Assembly: GCF_002646595.1 (NCBI RefSeq)
Contig: NZ_PDUD01000018.1
Location: 310,001-374,000 of the forward strand
Length of the DNA: 64,000 bases
Origin: Flavilitoribacter nigricans DSM 23189 = NBRC 102662
Lineage (GTDB): Bacteria; Bacteroidota; Bacteroidia; Chitinophagales; Saprospiraceae
Direction of reading: 5' to 3'
A program made the position numbers and the translations under genes. Positions 24,420 through 32,257 of this stretch are shown here, one piece after another (within the stretch, counting starts at the first letter, position 1; every line of letters begins with the position of its first letter). The notes below the pieces were generated by a model. That model searched no databases. It was given only the letters and a program-made list of their open reading frames with translations, and was not told the origin of the DNA.

Positions 24420-27400
24420 GGGCAGTCGGTTTGTAGGATATCAATTTTATGTTGGTTGGCCGAAACCAGTATGGCCCGGGCATTCGAAGCACTGACCTGG
24501 CGCAGTTCTCCGCTGGCGACCGTATTACCCGCTGCATCGCGATGCGTGATCTTAAGGTCCGAGATGTAGTCGACGTATTCCAGTTGTTCCAGAAACTGGA
24601 TGATCGCACTCCGGTAGATGGTCCCGCCAAATCGGATATCAGCCTCGGGGTCGGCGGCCCAGGGAGACAGGAATCCGATCAGAGCCGTATTCAATTCCTC
24701 CTGGTAGAAATTGGGATCGTAATCCTTCCGGAATCGGACTGCAAGATCCAGTTTTACGGTTTCGAACTCTGCATTGACCGCATCGAATTCCACGTGCATA
24801 CTGATCCTTTCGGCCAGAAAATCCTCAATTTCTGTGAGCAACTGCTGACTCGCCCGCGGCCGCAGGCGGTCGAAGGCATTATCCGGATGGATCCGGGGAA
24901 TGATCACCATGGAAACGGCACCCGGCATCCACTCCCGGCCCGCTTTGGCATCGGTATGGCTCAGACATTTAACCTTGTATACTTTTGGGAACTCCTGAAG
25001 CACCAGGTGCTCATAATCCCAGATGGTTACCGCCCGGTCTTTGTGGCGCAGACGCTCACTTACCCGCTGGTAATATTCGGATTCCGTTTCGGGAGAGCGC
25101 CCGCCGAAAGAGGCGTAGGGTTGTTCCACTTTCTTGATGCGCGCCAGCCGGTCCTTAAGTTTGCTGATAGTGCCCGGAGCCAGTCCGGTGACCAAATGAC
25201 TGAGTTCATTCCCCTGGTTGAAGAACGTAGCGCTCACCGCCTGTGGGTGAATTCCCAGAAGTCGGCACACTGAATCCAGCGGAGCATTCAGTCGCGCTCG
25301 GATCCAGAAATACCCGGCCTCCAGTCGCCGGTTGAAACGCGTGGCCTCCGGCGGGATCAGTAATCGTACGATCCCCGAGCGCAGAAACTGATTGGTAGTA
25401 TCTTTGAGTTTGTATTCAGGCTCCAGCGGTTTCCATTCGTCGCTACACAACACCGACCACTTGATTCCGGTATCATTATTTAGCGGATCTCGGAGAGGGT
25501 TCTCGCTCCCTTCCGCTACCTGGATCAATAAACTGACGGTCTGGTTAAGCTCTGCATCCTCCAGGGCCAGCAGTAGTTCTCCACCCTGACGGTATTCAGG
25601 CAGTAAACTGATCTCTTTATTTACCGAAAAGGTTCTTTGCTGCTGCTTGAGGAAAAGATGCTCCTCAGTCTGCCCAAACACCTGATCGTGAAACAGTTGT
25701 ATTTTTTTATCTGCAAAATCACTGTAGATATCCTGATTACTCCGGCTGGTGGTAGTATAGGTTTGGCGTACTCTGGCTACATAATCCAGCGTGAGCGTTT
25801 CCATTTCCGGGGTGTACGGACGGTTGGGAACCGGCAGTTTATCATCCTTTCCGGTAAGGGATAAAGCGCTTAACTCGGGGAAGGATTTATGAAAGAAATG
25901 CTGGTTCAGGCGAAGTTTCAGGAAACCGGCTTTCGGAAAACTGCTCCAGCTCAGCGACGGTAATTGAAGCAGGGCCGGGGTCAATTGGTAATGCGCCAGC
26001 TGAAAGGTCGGCTTCGGCATCGTTTTGGCCTGCAGAAAATGGCTCAGATTAGACCGAAAAGCATACCGGGCCTTGATCGTTCCGACGTGGTTCAGCGCAT
26101 TGCGGTCCAACCTTCCAGGTTTATTCGTGACGGGTTTGGTGCTTTGTTTATCAAATACGATCTGCCGCGTATTGGAATCGGCCACGAAAAGGGGTACCGG
26201 ATTGTCTTCCGGGATCCACCGTCCGTCTTTGCGGTAAGAGGTGGCGACCGTAAAATGACTATCATTCGCTATGTATTGCTGGTATTCCGTACCGTCATCT
26301 TCAACTTCAGTGGTGGTACGGAACAGTCGTTTGGCCTCTCGCTTCAGGCTGCCGTCGGGTCTCAGGTACTCTTCGACGTAAGCTTCGTAATGATCCTTAA
26401 AATTATTGGGTTTACCTTTCCAGGCGATATTCAGCCGGATCTTTTCCCAGCCCTTATCAAAAACCTCGGCATTGCCGACGTAAAAGTTCGAGCCTACCGT
26501 GGGCAAGGGGCCGAACGGGATAAAAGGTTTAGCCGGATCCATCCGGGCATTATCGTTCTCTACCGTATTTTCCCGCAGGCCGTGCGCCTCTACCTGGATC
26601 TCTACGGCATCCAGTTTTAGCCCCCGCAATTTGCGATAGGCCTCTACGCCCGTTCCGGTCACCTCATTCAAAAGTAGCCGGAGGACGGGGTGCTGGGTAT
26701 TGTATGATTCACCGTGCAGTTCGGCTTGGTAGGGCATTACCGGATCATCACCTTCCCGCAGTTGAATATAAAATGACAAGCCATTCTTAGGCTGTTTCTT
26801 TTTTTCGGCCAGCTGGTCGATATCTATGGCTTCTTCGGACAAGAGCGCGTAGGGCCCAAGCCAGCCTTTTTCTCCGGTCAGGAAAACGGAACTGTTTCCC
26901 ATCAGGGCCGCACGGACCTCATCCTTAACGGTACGGGTAAAAAAGAAATCTACCCGGATTAAACGATCTCCCTGTTCGAGTCGCAATTCCCGGGCCGCCA
27001 GGGCCAGGCCTATCCGGCCGGCCGGGAGATCGGCATTGCCGAAAGCCGGCCACTGCGGGTTATCTTCGGGAAGTTCTGCCCCCAGGCCATCGGCTGAGTT
27101 GGCAACCGGTGCGTGTCGCAGCCCCAATTGCTCGTCAAAAAATATCTGCCTTAGATGGGCTATTTGAATTCGGTTGACAATGAGTTCTTCATCCGTTGTA
27201 TACAGTAGCGGCTTTCCCAGTACATCTTTTCCGGCATCCAGGAGACTGCCTTTGGGAAGTTGTTGCACCTCGGCCCGTTTCGCCAGTTCGAACAGCACGT
27301 GCACCTGATCGGGCCGGTGCGGCAATTCCGCCAGTTGGAGAACCCGACGGTAATAAAAATCCAGATGACGCCGGCTCAATTGATTGAAATGGGACCGGCT

Positions 27401-27721
27401 GTGTTCCAATAATCGTAGGAAACTCAGGTACAGGGCCAGGTGCGGCTCCAGATCAGACCGCTTATCGATCTGCTCCAGTAAAGCTTTCACCCCCGGCTTA
27501 TCGGGCCAGAAAGACTGCCAGTCGCCCCGGACAAAATCCGGTCGGTCGGCATCGTAGAACCGGAGCAGCGCACCCATTTCGTGGGTAAAGTTCAACCAGT
27601 CTTCCCGGTTCAAGCCGATCAGTTCCAACTGGTCCGGTAACAATTCCTCGATCCGGCGGCTTTCCTGACTGAGGCCGTCTCTGATTATCGGATGTTTATA
27701 TGTTTTACAATTTTGGGACAT
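24416..27721 (-). CDS. eCIS baseplate J-like wedge protein (Afp11-like)
   Basis: An 1101-aa protein. The C-terminal third has the features of baseplate J/gp6 proteins: SFGGRSPETESEYYQRVSER (about 865-885), RAVTIWDYEHLVLQEFP, then an alpha/beta ferredoxin-like portion with AVNAEFETVKLDLAVRF and a terminal LEQLEYVDYISDL strand. The N-terminal two thirds are large beta-rich decorations typical of eCIS (Afp11) rather than of phage J proteins. It would form the wedge ring around the spike. The start at 27721 is 3 bp from the stop of gp25, and the 3' end overlaps the next wedge gene, so the baseplate genes are translationally coupled. Confidence 0.85.
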   Translation of the reverse strand: MSQNCKTYKHPIIRDGLSQESRRIEELLPDQLELIGLNREDWLNFTHEMGALLRFYDADRPDFVRGDWQSFWPDKPGVKALLEQIDKRSDLEPHLALYLSFLRLLEHSRSHFNQLSRRHLDFYYRRVLQLAELPHRPDQVHVLFELAKRAEVQQLPKGSLLDAGKDVLGKPLLYTTDEELIVNRIQIAHLRQIFFDEQLGLRHAPVANSADGLGAELPEDNPQWPAFGNADLPAGRIGLALAARELRLEQGDRLIRVDFFFTRTVKDEVRAALMGNSSVFLTGEKGWLGPYALLSEEAIDIDQLAEKKKQPKNGLSFYIQLREGDDPVMPYQAELHGESYNTQHPVLRLLLNEVTGTGVEAYRKLRGLKLDAVEIQVEAHGLRENTVENDNARMDPAKPFIPFGPLPTVGSNFYVGNAEVFDKGWEKIRLNIAWKGKPNNFKDHYEAYVEEYLRPDGSLKREAKRLFRTTTEVEDDGTEYQQYIANDSHFTVATSYRKDGRWIPEDNPVPLFVADSNTRQIVFDKQSTKPVTNKPGRLDRNALNHVGTIKARYAFRSNLSHFLQAKTMPKPTFQLAHYQLTPALLQLPSLSWSSFPKAGFLKLRLNQHFFHKSFPELSALSLTGKDDKLPVPNRPYTPEMETLTLDYVARVRQTYTTTSRSNQDIYSDFADKKIQLFHDQVFGQTEEHLFLKQQQRTFSVNKEISLLPEYRQGGELLLALEDAELNQTVSLLIQVAEGSENPLRDPLNNDTGIKWSVLCSDEWKPLEPEYKLKDTTNQFLRSGIVRLLIPPEATRFNRRLEAGYFWIRARLNAPLDSVCRLLGIHPQAVSATFFNQGNELSHLVTGLAPGTISKLKDRLARIKKVEQPYASFGGRSPETESEYYQRVSERLRHKDRAVTIWDYEHLVLQEFPKVYKVKCLSHTDAKAGREWMPGAVSMVIIPRIHPDNAFDRLRPRASQQLLTEIEDFLAERISMHVEFDAVNAEFETVKLDLAVRFRKDYDPNFYQEELNTALIGFLSPWAADPEADIRFGGTIYRSAIIQFLEQLEYVDYISDLKITHRDAAGNTVASGELRQVSASNARAILVSANQHKIDILQTDCP

Positions 27722-27723
27722 AA

Positions 27724-28122
27724 TTACTGGTCAGCGCCTTCTTTTTGGTAAAAGGGGTAAACAAAGTTGAAGCGGGAATTCGTCGCCCGCACCGTAAACT
27801 GCACTTCGATCAGTACGACTCCTTCGTATTGATCGGCAGTGTTGATCACCACGGCATCCAGTTCGATGCGTGGTTCGTACTCGATAATGGCCGTTTCTAC
27901 CAGATCCGCCAGATAGGTTTTCAAACTGATATCGACATTTTCGAACACCAGGTCGTCCATATTGCAACCGAAGGACGGCAACATCACGCGTTCGCCGACG
28001 CGCGTGGACAACAGGATCTGCAGGCTTTCCTTGATGTCCTCCACACCTTCGGAGATCCGAACGCCTCCCCGGCTTTTATTAAATGTGGGAGGAAATGACC
28101 AGCCTTTTCCTAAAAATTCCAT
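27724..28122 (-). CDS. gp25/GPW-family baseplate protein (Afp9-like)
   Basis: A 132-aa protein with the compact gp25 fold signature: FLGKGWSFPPTF at the start, the conserved segment ILLSTRVGERVMLPSFGC (about 35-52) including the catalytic-lysozyme-like ExR position (GERVM), and the C-terminal IEVQFTVRATN strand. gp25 connects the baseplate wedges to the first sheath ring. It lies 12 bp after the PAAR gene and 2 bp before the baseplate J gene. Length is typical for the family. Confidence 0.92.
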   Translation of the reverse strand: MEFLGKGWSFPPTFNKSRGGVRISEGVEDIKESLQILLSTRVGERVMLPSFGCNMDDLVFENVDISLKTYLADLVETAIIEYEPRIELDAVVINTADQYEGVVLIEVQFTVRATNSRFNFVYPFYQKEGADQ

Positions 28123-28134
28123 ATTGCTTATTTT

Positions 28135-28425
28135 TTAGCCGCCAATGATCACCGTGGGTGCACCGAGAATGATGGTTCCTCCGTGGGCCGTGGTGTCTCC
28201 CATGCGTACGGCAGGTTTCCCACCGATCAAAACCGTGCCCGATCCCATGGCGGTCGTATCGGGTGGTCCGGTGCATACACAATTATCCCCAACCACGGCG
28301 GCCGGCATTCCGGCGATAAGCACCGTCGGTTCACCCGGGCCGGCGATCGGACCGCCCACATGGGGGACGGTACCCGTCACCATGGGGCACACATGCATAT
28401 CTCCTATTCTTGCAGCTGGTGGCAT
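28135..28425 (-). CDS. PAAR-domain spike tip (Afp10-like)
   Basis: A 96-aa protein made entirely of a PAAR domain. It begins PPAARIGDMHVCPMVTG, has the repeated GGPIAGPGEPTVLIAGMPAA turns, and carries His/Cys positions (H11, C13, C49 and C51 of the DNCVCTG turn, and H80 of TTAHGG) suited to binding a metal at the tip. PAAR proteins sharpen the VgrG-like spike of contractile injectors. There is no extension and thus no attached effector. Upstream, an unusual 188-bp structured spacer separates it from the spike gene. Confidence 0.92.
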   Translation of the reverse strand: MPPAARIGDMHVCPMVTGTVPHVGGPIAGPGEPTVLIAGMPAAVVGDNCVCTGPPDTTAMGSGTVLIGGKPAVRMGDTTAHGGTIILGAPTVIIGG

Positions 28426-28472
28426 ATCTTTCGGTTTTCCTGGTTCAATTCAGTTGTATTTCACTAATTACT

Positions 28473-28603
28473 CTAAGTTGCATCGCAACTTAGGTAGAGG
28501 GTATAGAGTAGAGGGATTACCTATCGTTAAAATGGAGCAAAATCACTCATTTCAACGGTTGGAGTCTATCTACGCTCTACAATTCAAGTATTACAACTTG
28601 AAT
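28473..28603. other. Structured intergenic element of three back-to-back hairpins
   Basis: Between the spike and PAAR genes, three inverted repeats abut. A perfect 9-bp stem with a 3-base loop spans 28473-28493. A long imperfect stem spans 28494-28580 (outer arms GTAGAG/CTCTAC; inner arms 28525-28537 with 28546-28557). A perfect 8-bp stem with a 6-base loop spans 28582-28603. The block is AT-rich compared with the flanking genes and has no ORF. It could be an mRNA stability or attenuation element or a small non-autonomous mobile element. Confidence 0.6.
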
Positions 28604-28613
28604 AAATTATCGA

Positions 28614-30362
28614 TCAATTGATCTGTACCAATGCGCCTTTAATCACTGTAGTCGCACTGCTGCTGATCTCCGAACCGGCACCGCCTTCTCCTTTGAGCTG
28701 GGCGCTGGCTTTCATATTGATATTGGTCCCTTCCAGATTCAGGTCTCCCCCGGCTTTGATGTTGATATCACCGGAAGACTCCAGACTGATGCCACTGCTC
28801 TCCATCACCAGCTTATTGCCGTCTCCGTCTTCCAGCGTAATGGTACCGGCATCATCATCGAGGATAAATTTGCGACCGCCGGGCGTCTCCACGGTAAAGG
28901 AAACCAGATCATCATTGAAGATCATTTTCATTTCACTCCGGGTCACAAAACCTTTCTCGTGATTGTCATCCGAGCCGGGGATCGGCGCCGGTTTGGCGCT
29001 GCTGTTCAGCATACCCAGTACCACCGGATGGCGGGGATCGTCATTCAGGAAGCCGACGATCACTTCATCGTCGATCTCCGGACGAAAGAAAGCGCCCCGA
29101 TTCTCACCGGCATCCAGACTGGCCACACGGGCCCAGATGCCCTCGTCTTCCGGAGAAATGATCGGCAGCCTCACCAGGATCCGGTCTTCACCGTCGGGAT
29201 CACTCTCCAGTTGGCTAACTACCCCGATCTGTAATCCCCGAACCGCGGCCAGGAGGCCTCCGGCTTCCGGAGGGGTGATCTCGTAATCCTCCGTAAACCA
29301 TTCCGGGCGAAAACCCAGTTGAGCATCGGTCCACCAGTCGCCCCGGCTGATGTGGTGGAAAACGCCACCGACGTAGGCTTTTCCATTGAAGCGATCTCCC
29401 AGGCCCTGCAGGTCTACGGTCATGCCCGGCTCCATGGCGGCAAATCCCTGAAAACGGGCACGCCCCTGGACTTTGGCCAGTTGGCGTCGCAGTACCTGTG
29501 CATCGGCCCAGGCCTGTATTTCCGGAGTATTCAGACTGCCTCCGTGCCGTAAGGCCCAGTTGTCGGGAGCAGCGACCTGTGACAGATCCGACACACTCAG
29601 ATTACCCGGCAAGGTAATTCCGGGATCGGAACCAACAGCTTCGATTTTTTCCTGATTAGCAAAATCCCAACTGTAGGCCGTTACCGTGCCGAGTTGATGC
29701 CGGGCATCGATCTCTGCATCCAGCTCGCGGATGGTAGCGCCGTAAATAAGGCTAAGGACGGGTTCCTGGGCGGTATCCGGGGCTTCAATCAACAGATCGG
29801 AGCCCGACGTCCGGCAGATCAGGCCGTTGGCTTCCGCCCGGGCCAGTACAAAATCCCAGTCGGTGGAATCGTACTGGATCAATGCTTTATGAGTTTCAGA
29901 AGTACTGGTTACCTGAGCCGGCACACCGGCGTCACCCAATATTTCTTCCATTACCTCACTATCCGATTTTTCGTAAAAGTAGCGGCTGTTGCGCCCCAGC
30001 GTCATTTTGATGGCCGCATGGCGGCAGTCCAGGATCAGTACGGAATTGCCGTTTCCTTTGATCTTGATGCTGTGCTTGATGATGATACCTTTGAATAAGG
30101 AGGTATTATCTCCGTGGTAACCTGCCTTGATCTCGATCTCCTTGCCGGGCACAAAATCATTCCCGTTGCTGGCGGAAAAAGTTTCCTCGGCCGGGTCACC
30201 GTCGATCAGTACCACCTTTGCACTGGCAATGCGATTCAGCACACTCGTTACACTGACGGAAGCAACCTGGTAGGCAGCATCGATCTCGCTCCCCGCAATC
30301 AGGATGGAAATACTGACGATGTCCTGCGGTTGATCACTCGGTATGTTTCTTTCGTTCGGCAA
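28614..30362 (-). CDS. VgrG-like spike protein (Afp8-like)
   Basis: A 582-aa protein with the gp27/gp5 organisation of contractile spikes: an N-terminal hub (about 1-370, including SDSEVMEEILGDAGVP and DWDFVLARAEANGL), an OB-fold (about 380-460, with DGEDRILVRLPIISPEDEGIWARV and DDEVIVGFLNDDPRHPVVLG), and a C-terminal beta-helix needle with short repeats such as SGDINIKAGGDLNLEG. The start is TTG at 30362, since no ATG occurs near the N-terminus. The protein carries no C-terminal effector domain. It trimerises and is capped by the PAAR protein encoded downstream. Confidence 0.9.
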   Translation of the reverse strand: MPNERNIPSDQPQDIVSISILIAGSEIDAAYQVASVSVTSVLNRIASAKVVLIDGDPAEETFSASNGNDFVPGKEIEIKAGYHGDNTSLFKGIIIKHSIKIKGNGNSVLILDCRHAAIKMTLGRNSRYFYEKSDSEVMEEILGDAGVPAQVTSTSETHKALIQYDSTDWDFVLARAEANGLICRTSGSDLLIEAPDTAQEPVLSLIYGATIRELDAEIDARHQLGTVTAYSWDFANQEKIEAVGSDPGITLPGNLSVSDLSQVAAPDNWALRHGGSLNTPEIQAWADAQVLRRQLAKVQGRARFQGFAAMEPGMTVDLQGLGDRFNGKAYVGGVFHHISRGDWWTDAQLGFRPEWFTEDYEITPPEAGGLLAAVRGLQIGVVSQLESDPDGEDRILVRLPIISPEDEGIWARVASLDAGENRGAFFRPEIDDEVIVGFLNDDPRHPVVLGMLNSSAKPAPIPGSDDNHEKGFVTRSEMKMIFNDDLVSFTVETPGGRKFILDDDAGTITLEDGDGNKLVMESSGISLESSGDINIKAGGDLNLEGTNINMKASAQLKGEGGAGSEISSSATTVIKGALVQIN

Positions 30363-30392
30363 TGGGTTTCGTGGGTTTTGGTTTTTAGGTAA

Positions 30393-31076
30393 CTATTTTT
30401 CAACCGGCGGAAATCGCAGTTCCATACCGGGTTCCAGGTCGCGGAACCCGAAAAGCCCGTTGGCCTCGGCTACGGAGAAATAATATTTGGGATCTCCGTA
30501 AACTTCGTAAGCCAATAGCGGCAAAGTATCTCCTTCCTTGACGATCCGGACGTGGGTCACATCCGGGGATTGATCGTTCTGCTTTTTGACCATCCACTCG
30601 TTGCGCATGAATTCCAGGAAGGTGGCTTTCACCACGGCCCGCAGCGGCACGCCTTCCGGATTGAATAGCTTGTAGTTGATGCTCATGGATTCCAGTACGC
30701 ATTTGAAGAGGAGATTCCCCCAGCGCAGCTTGAGGTAGAACGGCCGGTGCTTTTTGCCGTCGTACGCTACCGTCAGCTTCTTCAGGTCATTGATCTTGGC
30801 ATCTACACCAAGATCGCTGCCGGAAGGCGGATCTACGGCCCCGGTATCGTCTACCGTAAATTCCAGATCAAACTTCTGTGGGTTGATCTTACTGAACTTC
30901 ATCGGACGGGCGGAAGATCCGGGCGCCTGCTTCTTGCTGTATTCCACCTGAAAGCTGGTACTGTAGCTTTCGGGATTCAACTGGGCAATAAAGCGCCCTT
31001 CAAAATCCTTTTCTTCCAGCTTCGGACTGCTGAAGGAATCGATGAACAATCTCTTATCGGCAGGAATTCTACTCAT
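30393..31076 (-). CDS. LysM-containing tube/baseplate hub protein (Afp7-like)
   Basis: A 227-aa protein. The N-terminal 160 residues form a CIS tube-like domain (SPKLEEKDFEGRFIAQLNPE, then KINPQKFDLEFTVDDTG), and the C-terminus holds one LysM domain (about 172-225) with VKEGDTLPLLAYEVYGDPKY and the LEPGMELRFPP strand. In Afp and PVC systems this adaptor sits between tube and spike. Its start overlaps the stop of the DUF5908 gene (ATGA). The LysM may bind baseplate partners rather than peptidoglycan here. Confidence 0.88.
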   Translation of the reverse strand: MSRIPADKRLFIDSFSSPKLEEKDFEGRFIAQLNPESYSTSFQVEYSKKQAPGSSARPMKFSKINPQKFDLEFTVDDTGAVDPPSGSDLGVDAKINDLKKLTVAYDGKKHRPFYLKLRWGNLLFKCVLESMSINYKLFNPEGVPLRAVVKATFLEFMRNEWMVKKQNDQSPDVTHVRIVKEGDTLPLLAYEVYGDPKYYFSVAEANGLFGFRDLEPGMELRFPPVEK

Positions 31077-31246
31077 CTTTCTTTGCGGTTATCCAGGATC
31101 TCGAGGATCTGTTCAATGATCTCGGCCATAAGTTCTTCCCGGTCGATATCGGAAGTGTTATCTCCGTGGGCGGAGGATTCTTCACTATCCTCTCCCCGAC
31201 CGCGAACATTTACCCGAATGTTTAATTCTCTGATCTCAATGGGCAT
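31073..31246 (-). CDS. Small DUF5908-family eCIS protein
   Basis: A 57-aa ORF reading MPIEIRELNIRVNVRG at its start, followed by an acidic linker and a helix EELMAEIIEQILEIL, ending DNRKER. The MPIEIRELxI start is characteristic of DUF5908, a family of small proteins seen in Bacteroidota eCIS loci between tube and LysM genes. It overlaps the start of the LysM gene by 4 bp (ATGA). It has no signal peptide. Its function is unknown; a small assembly factor or baseplate peptide is possible. Confidence 0.8.
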   Translation of the reverse strand: MPIEIRELNIRVNVRGRGEDSEESSAHGDNTSDIDREELMAEIIEQILEILDNRKER

Positions 31247-31276
31247 AGCGGAAATGGATTTTGCCGTTTAAGCGGA

Positions 31277-31753
31277 TTAATCGGAACCGATCGTCAGGGT
31301 GTAATAGCGATAGGTGAGTTCCAGGCTCTCTATCGCCAGTTCACTCTTCTCGGCGTTCAGGTCCGACACCGACCACTTTTTCGGCCAAGCGTGTACGACT
31401 TTCCACTTCAGCATGGTCTCGCCCTTTTCGTTGAGCAGATCAATATCCAGTATCTTCGGTTTGATGACCATCTGCTCGAAGGCTTCCGTACACCATTTGA
31501 TGAGTTCTGAATCTTTGATCAGGCCGCGTTTCAGCACCAGATCGGCGTATTTGGTGCGGCCGGGCAGTTTGTGTTCGTAGCGGTTCTCACCTCCTTCGCG
31601 GTAGGTTTCCATCTGGATCTCGGTACTCAGACCGGCTACCGACTGGAAGTGCGTATCGTAAGTTGCTCCGAATTCGCTGCCCTGATTGCCGTTCGGTTCT
31701 TCATCAAAAAAACTCACACGGAAATAGAAGCTGACTGGTGGATAATCGTACAT
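31277..31753 (-). CDS. eCIS inner tube protein 2 (gp19 family)
   Basis: A 158-aa protein of the phage T4 gp19-like tail-tube family. Key features are YDYPPVSFYFRVSF at the start, SVAGLSTEIQMETYREGG with the GxS-type loop, KYADLVLKRGLI and the terminal paired strands with VVHAWPKKWSVSDLNAEKS followed by ELAIESLELTY. It is more divergent than the neighbouring 151-aa tube protein and, like Afp5, probably forms the initial ring joining tube to baseplate rather than the repeated shaft. It is 6 bp after that gene. Confidence 0.88.
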   Translation of the reverse strand: MYDYPPVSFYFRVSFFDEEPNGNQGSEFGATYDTHFQSVAGLSTEIQMETYREGGENRYEHKLPGRTKYADLVLKRGLIKDSELIKWCTEAFEQMVIKPKILDIDLLNEKGETMLKWKVVHAWPKKWSVSDLNAEKSELAIESLELTYRYYTLTIGSD

Positions 31754-31759
31754 GGGGCA

Positions 31760-32215
31760 TTAATCGTTTTGGATCGTTAAGCCTTCGTGGACCAGTTCCA
31801 TGCTCTCGATGGCTATCTCGTTGCCGTCTGCTTTGAGATCAGTAGACTGGATCTTGATCGGCCAGGCGTTTTTAATCTTCCAGACCACTACCGGCTCGTG
31901 GTTCTCGTTGAGCAGGCTGATCGTGATATCCCTCCGGAACTTAGAGCCGGTGGAATTACCCTCCTGGAGAAAGTAGGTTTGTTTCCACCAATCGTAAAAT
32001 TCGTTATCCGATTGGAACGTCCCTCTTTTCAGCGTGATGTTGCTGAACTTTTGCATGCCCGGTTGCTTGGTCTTAAAATATTCGGCGCTGGCTCCGTGGC
32101 GGTATTCAATGACCTCGGTCTCGACATCCAGTCCGGAAACTTCGGTGAACCCGATCTTCGCTCCACCCCAGTCTACCTGAAAGTGAAATTTGGGTAATGG
32201 ATAATCTGCTGCCAT
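31760..32215 (-). CDS. eCIS inner tube protein 1 (gp19 family)
   Basis: A 151-aa protein of the gp19-like tube family, with PKFHFQVDWGGAKIGFTEVSGL at its start, KFSNITLKRGTFQSDNEFYDWW in the middle and the C-terminal KNAWPIKIQSTDLKADGNEIAIESMELVHEG hairpin. Hexameric rings of this protein should stack to make the tube, whose lumen carries cargo. It directly follows the two sheath genes, as in most eCIS loci, and is probably the main shaft subunit (Afp1-like). Confidence 0.92.
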   Translation of the reverse strand: MAADYPLPKFHFQVDWGGAKIGFTEVSGLDVETEVIEYRHGASAEYFKTKQPGMQKFSNITLKRGTFQSDNEFYDWWKQTYFLQEGNSTGSKFRRDITISLLNENHEPVVVWKIKNAWPIKIQSTDLKADGNEIAIESMELVHEGLTIQND

Positions 32216-32257
32216 GATGATGGATTTTTATGGGTTTAATAATTTTATTTGCTGATA

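Noticed and set aside
28473-28603. Integron attC site
   Set aside because: Hairpins are present, but no integrase or cassette array occurs and the core-site consensus is not convincing.
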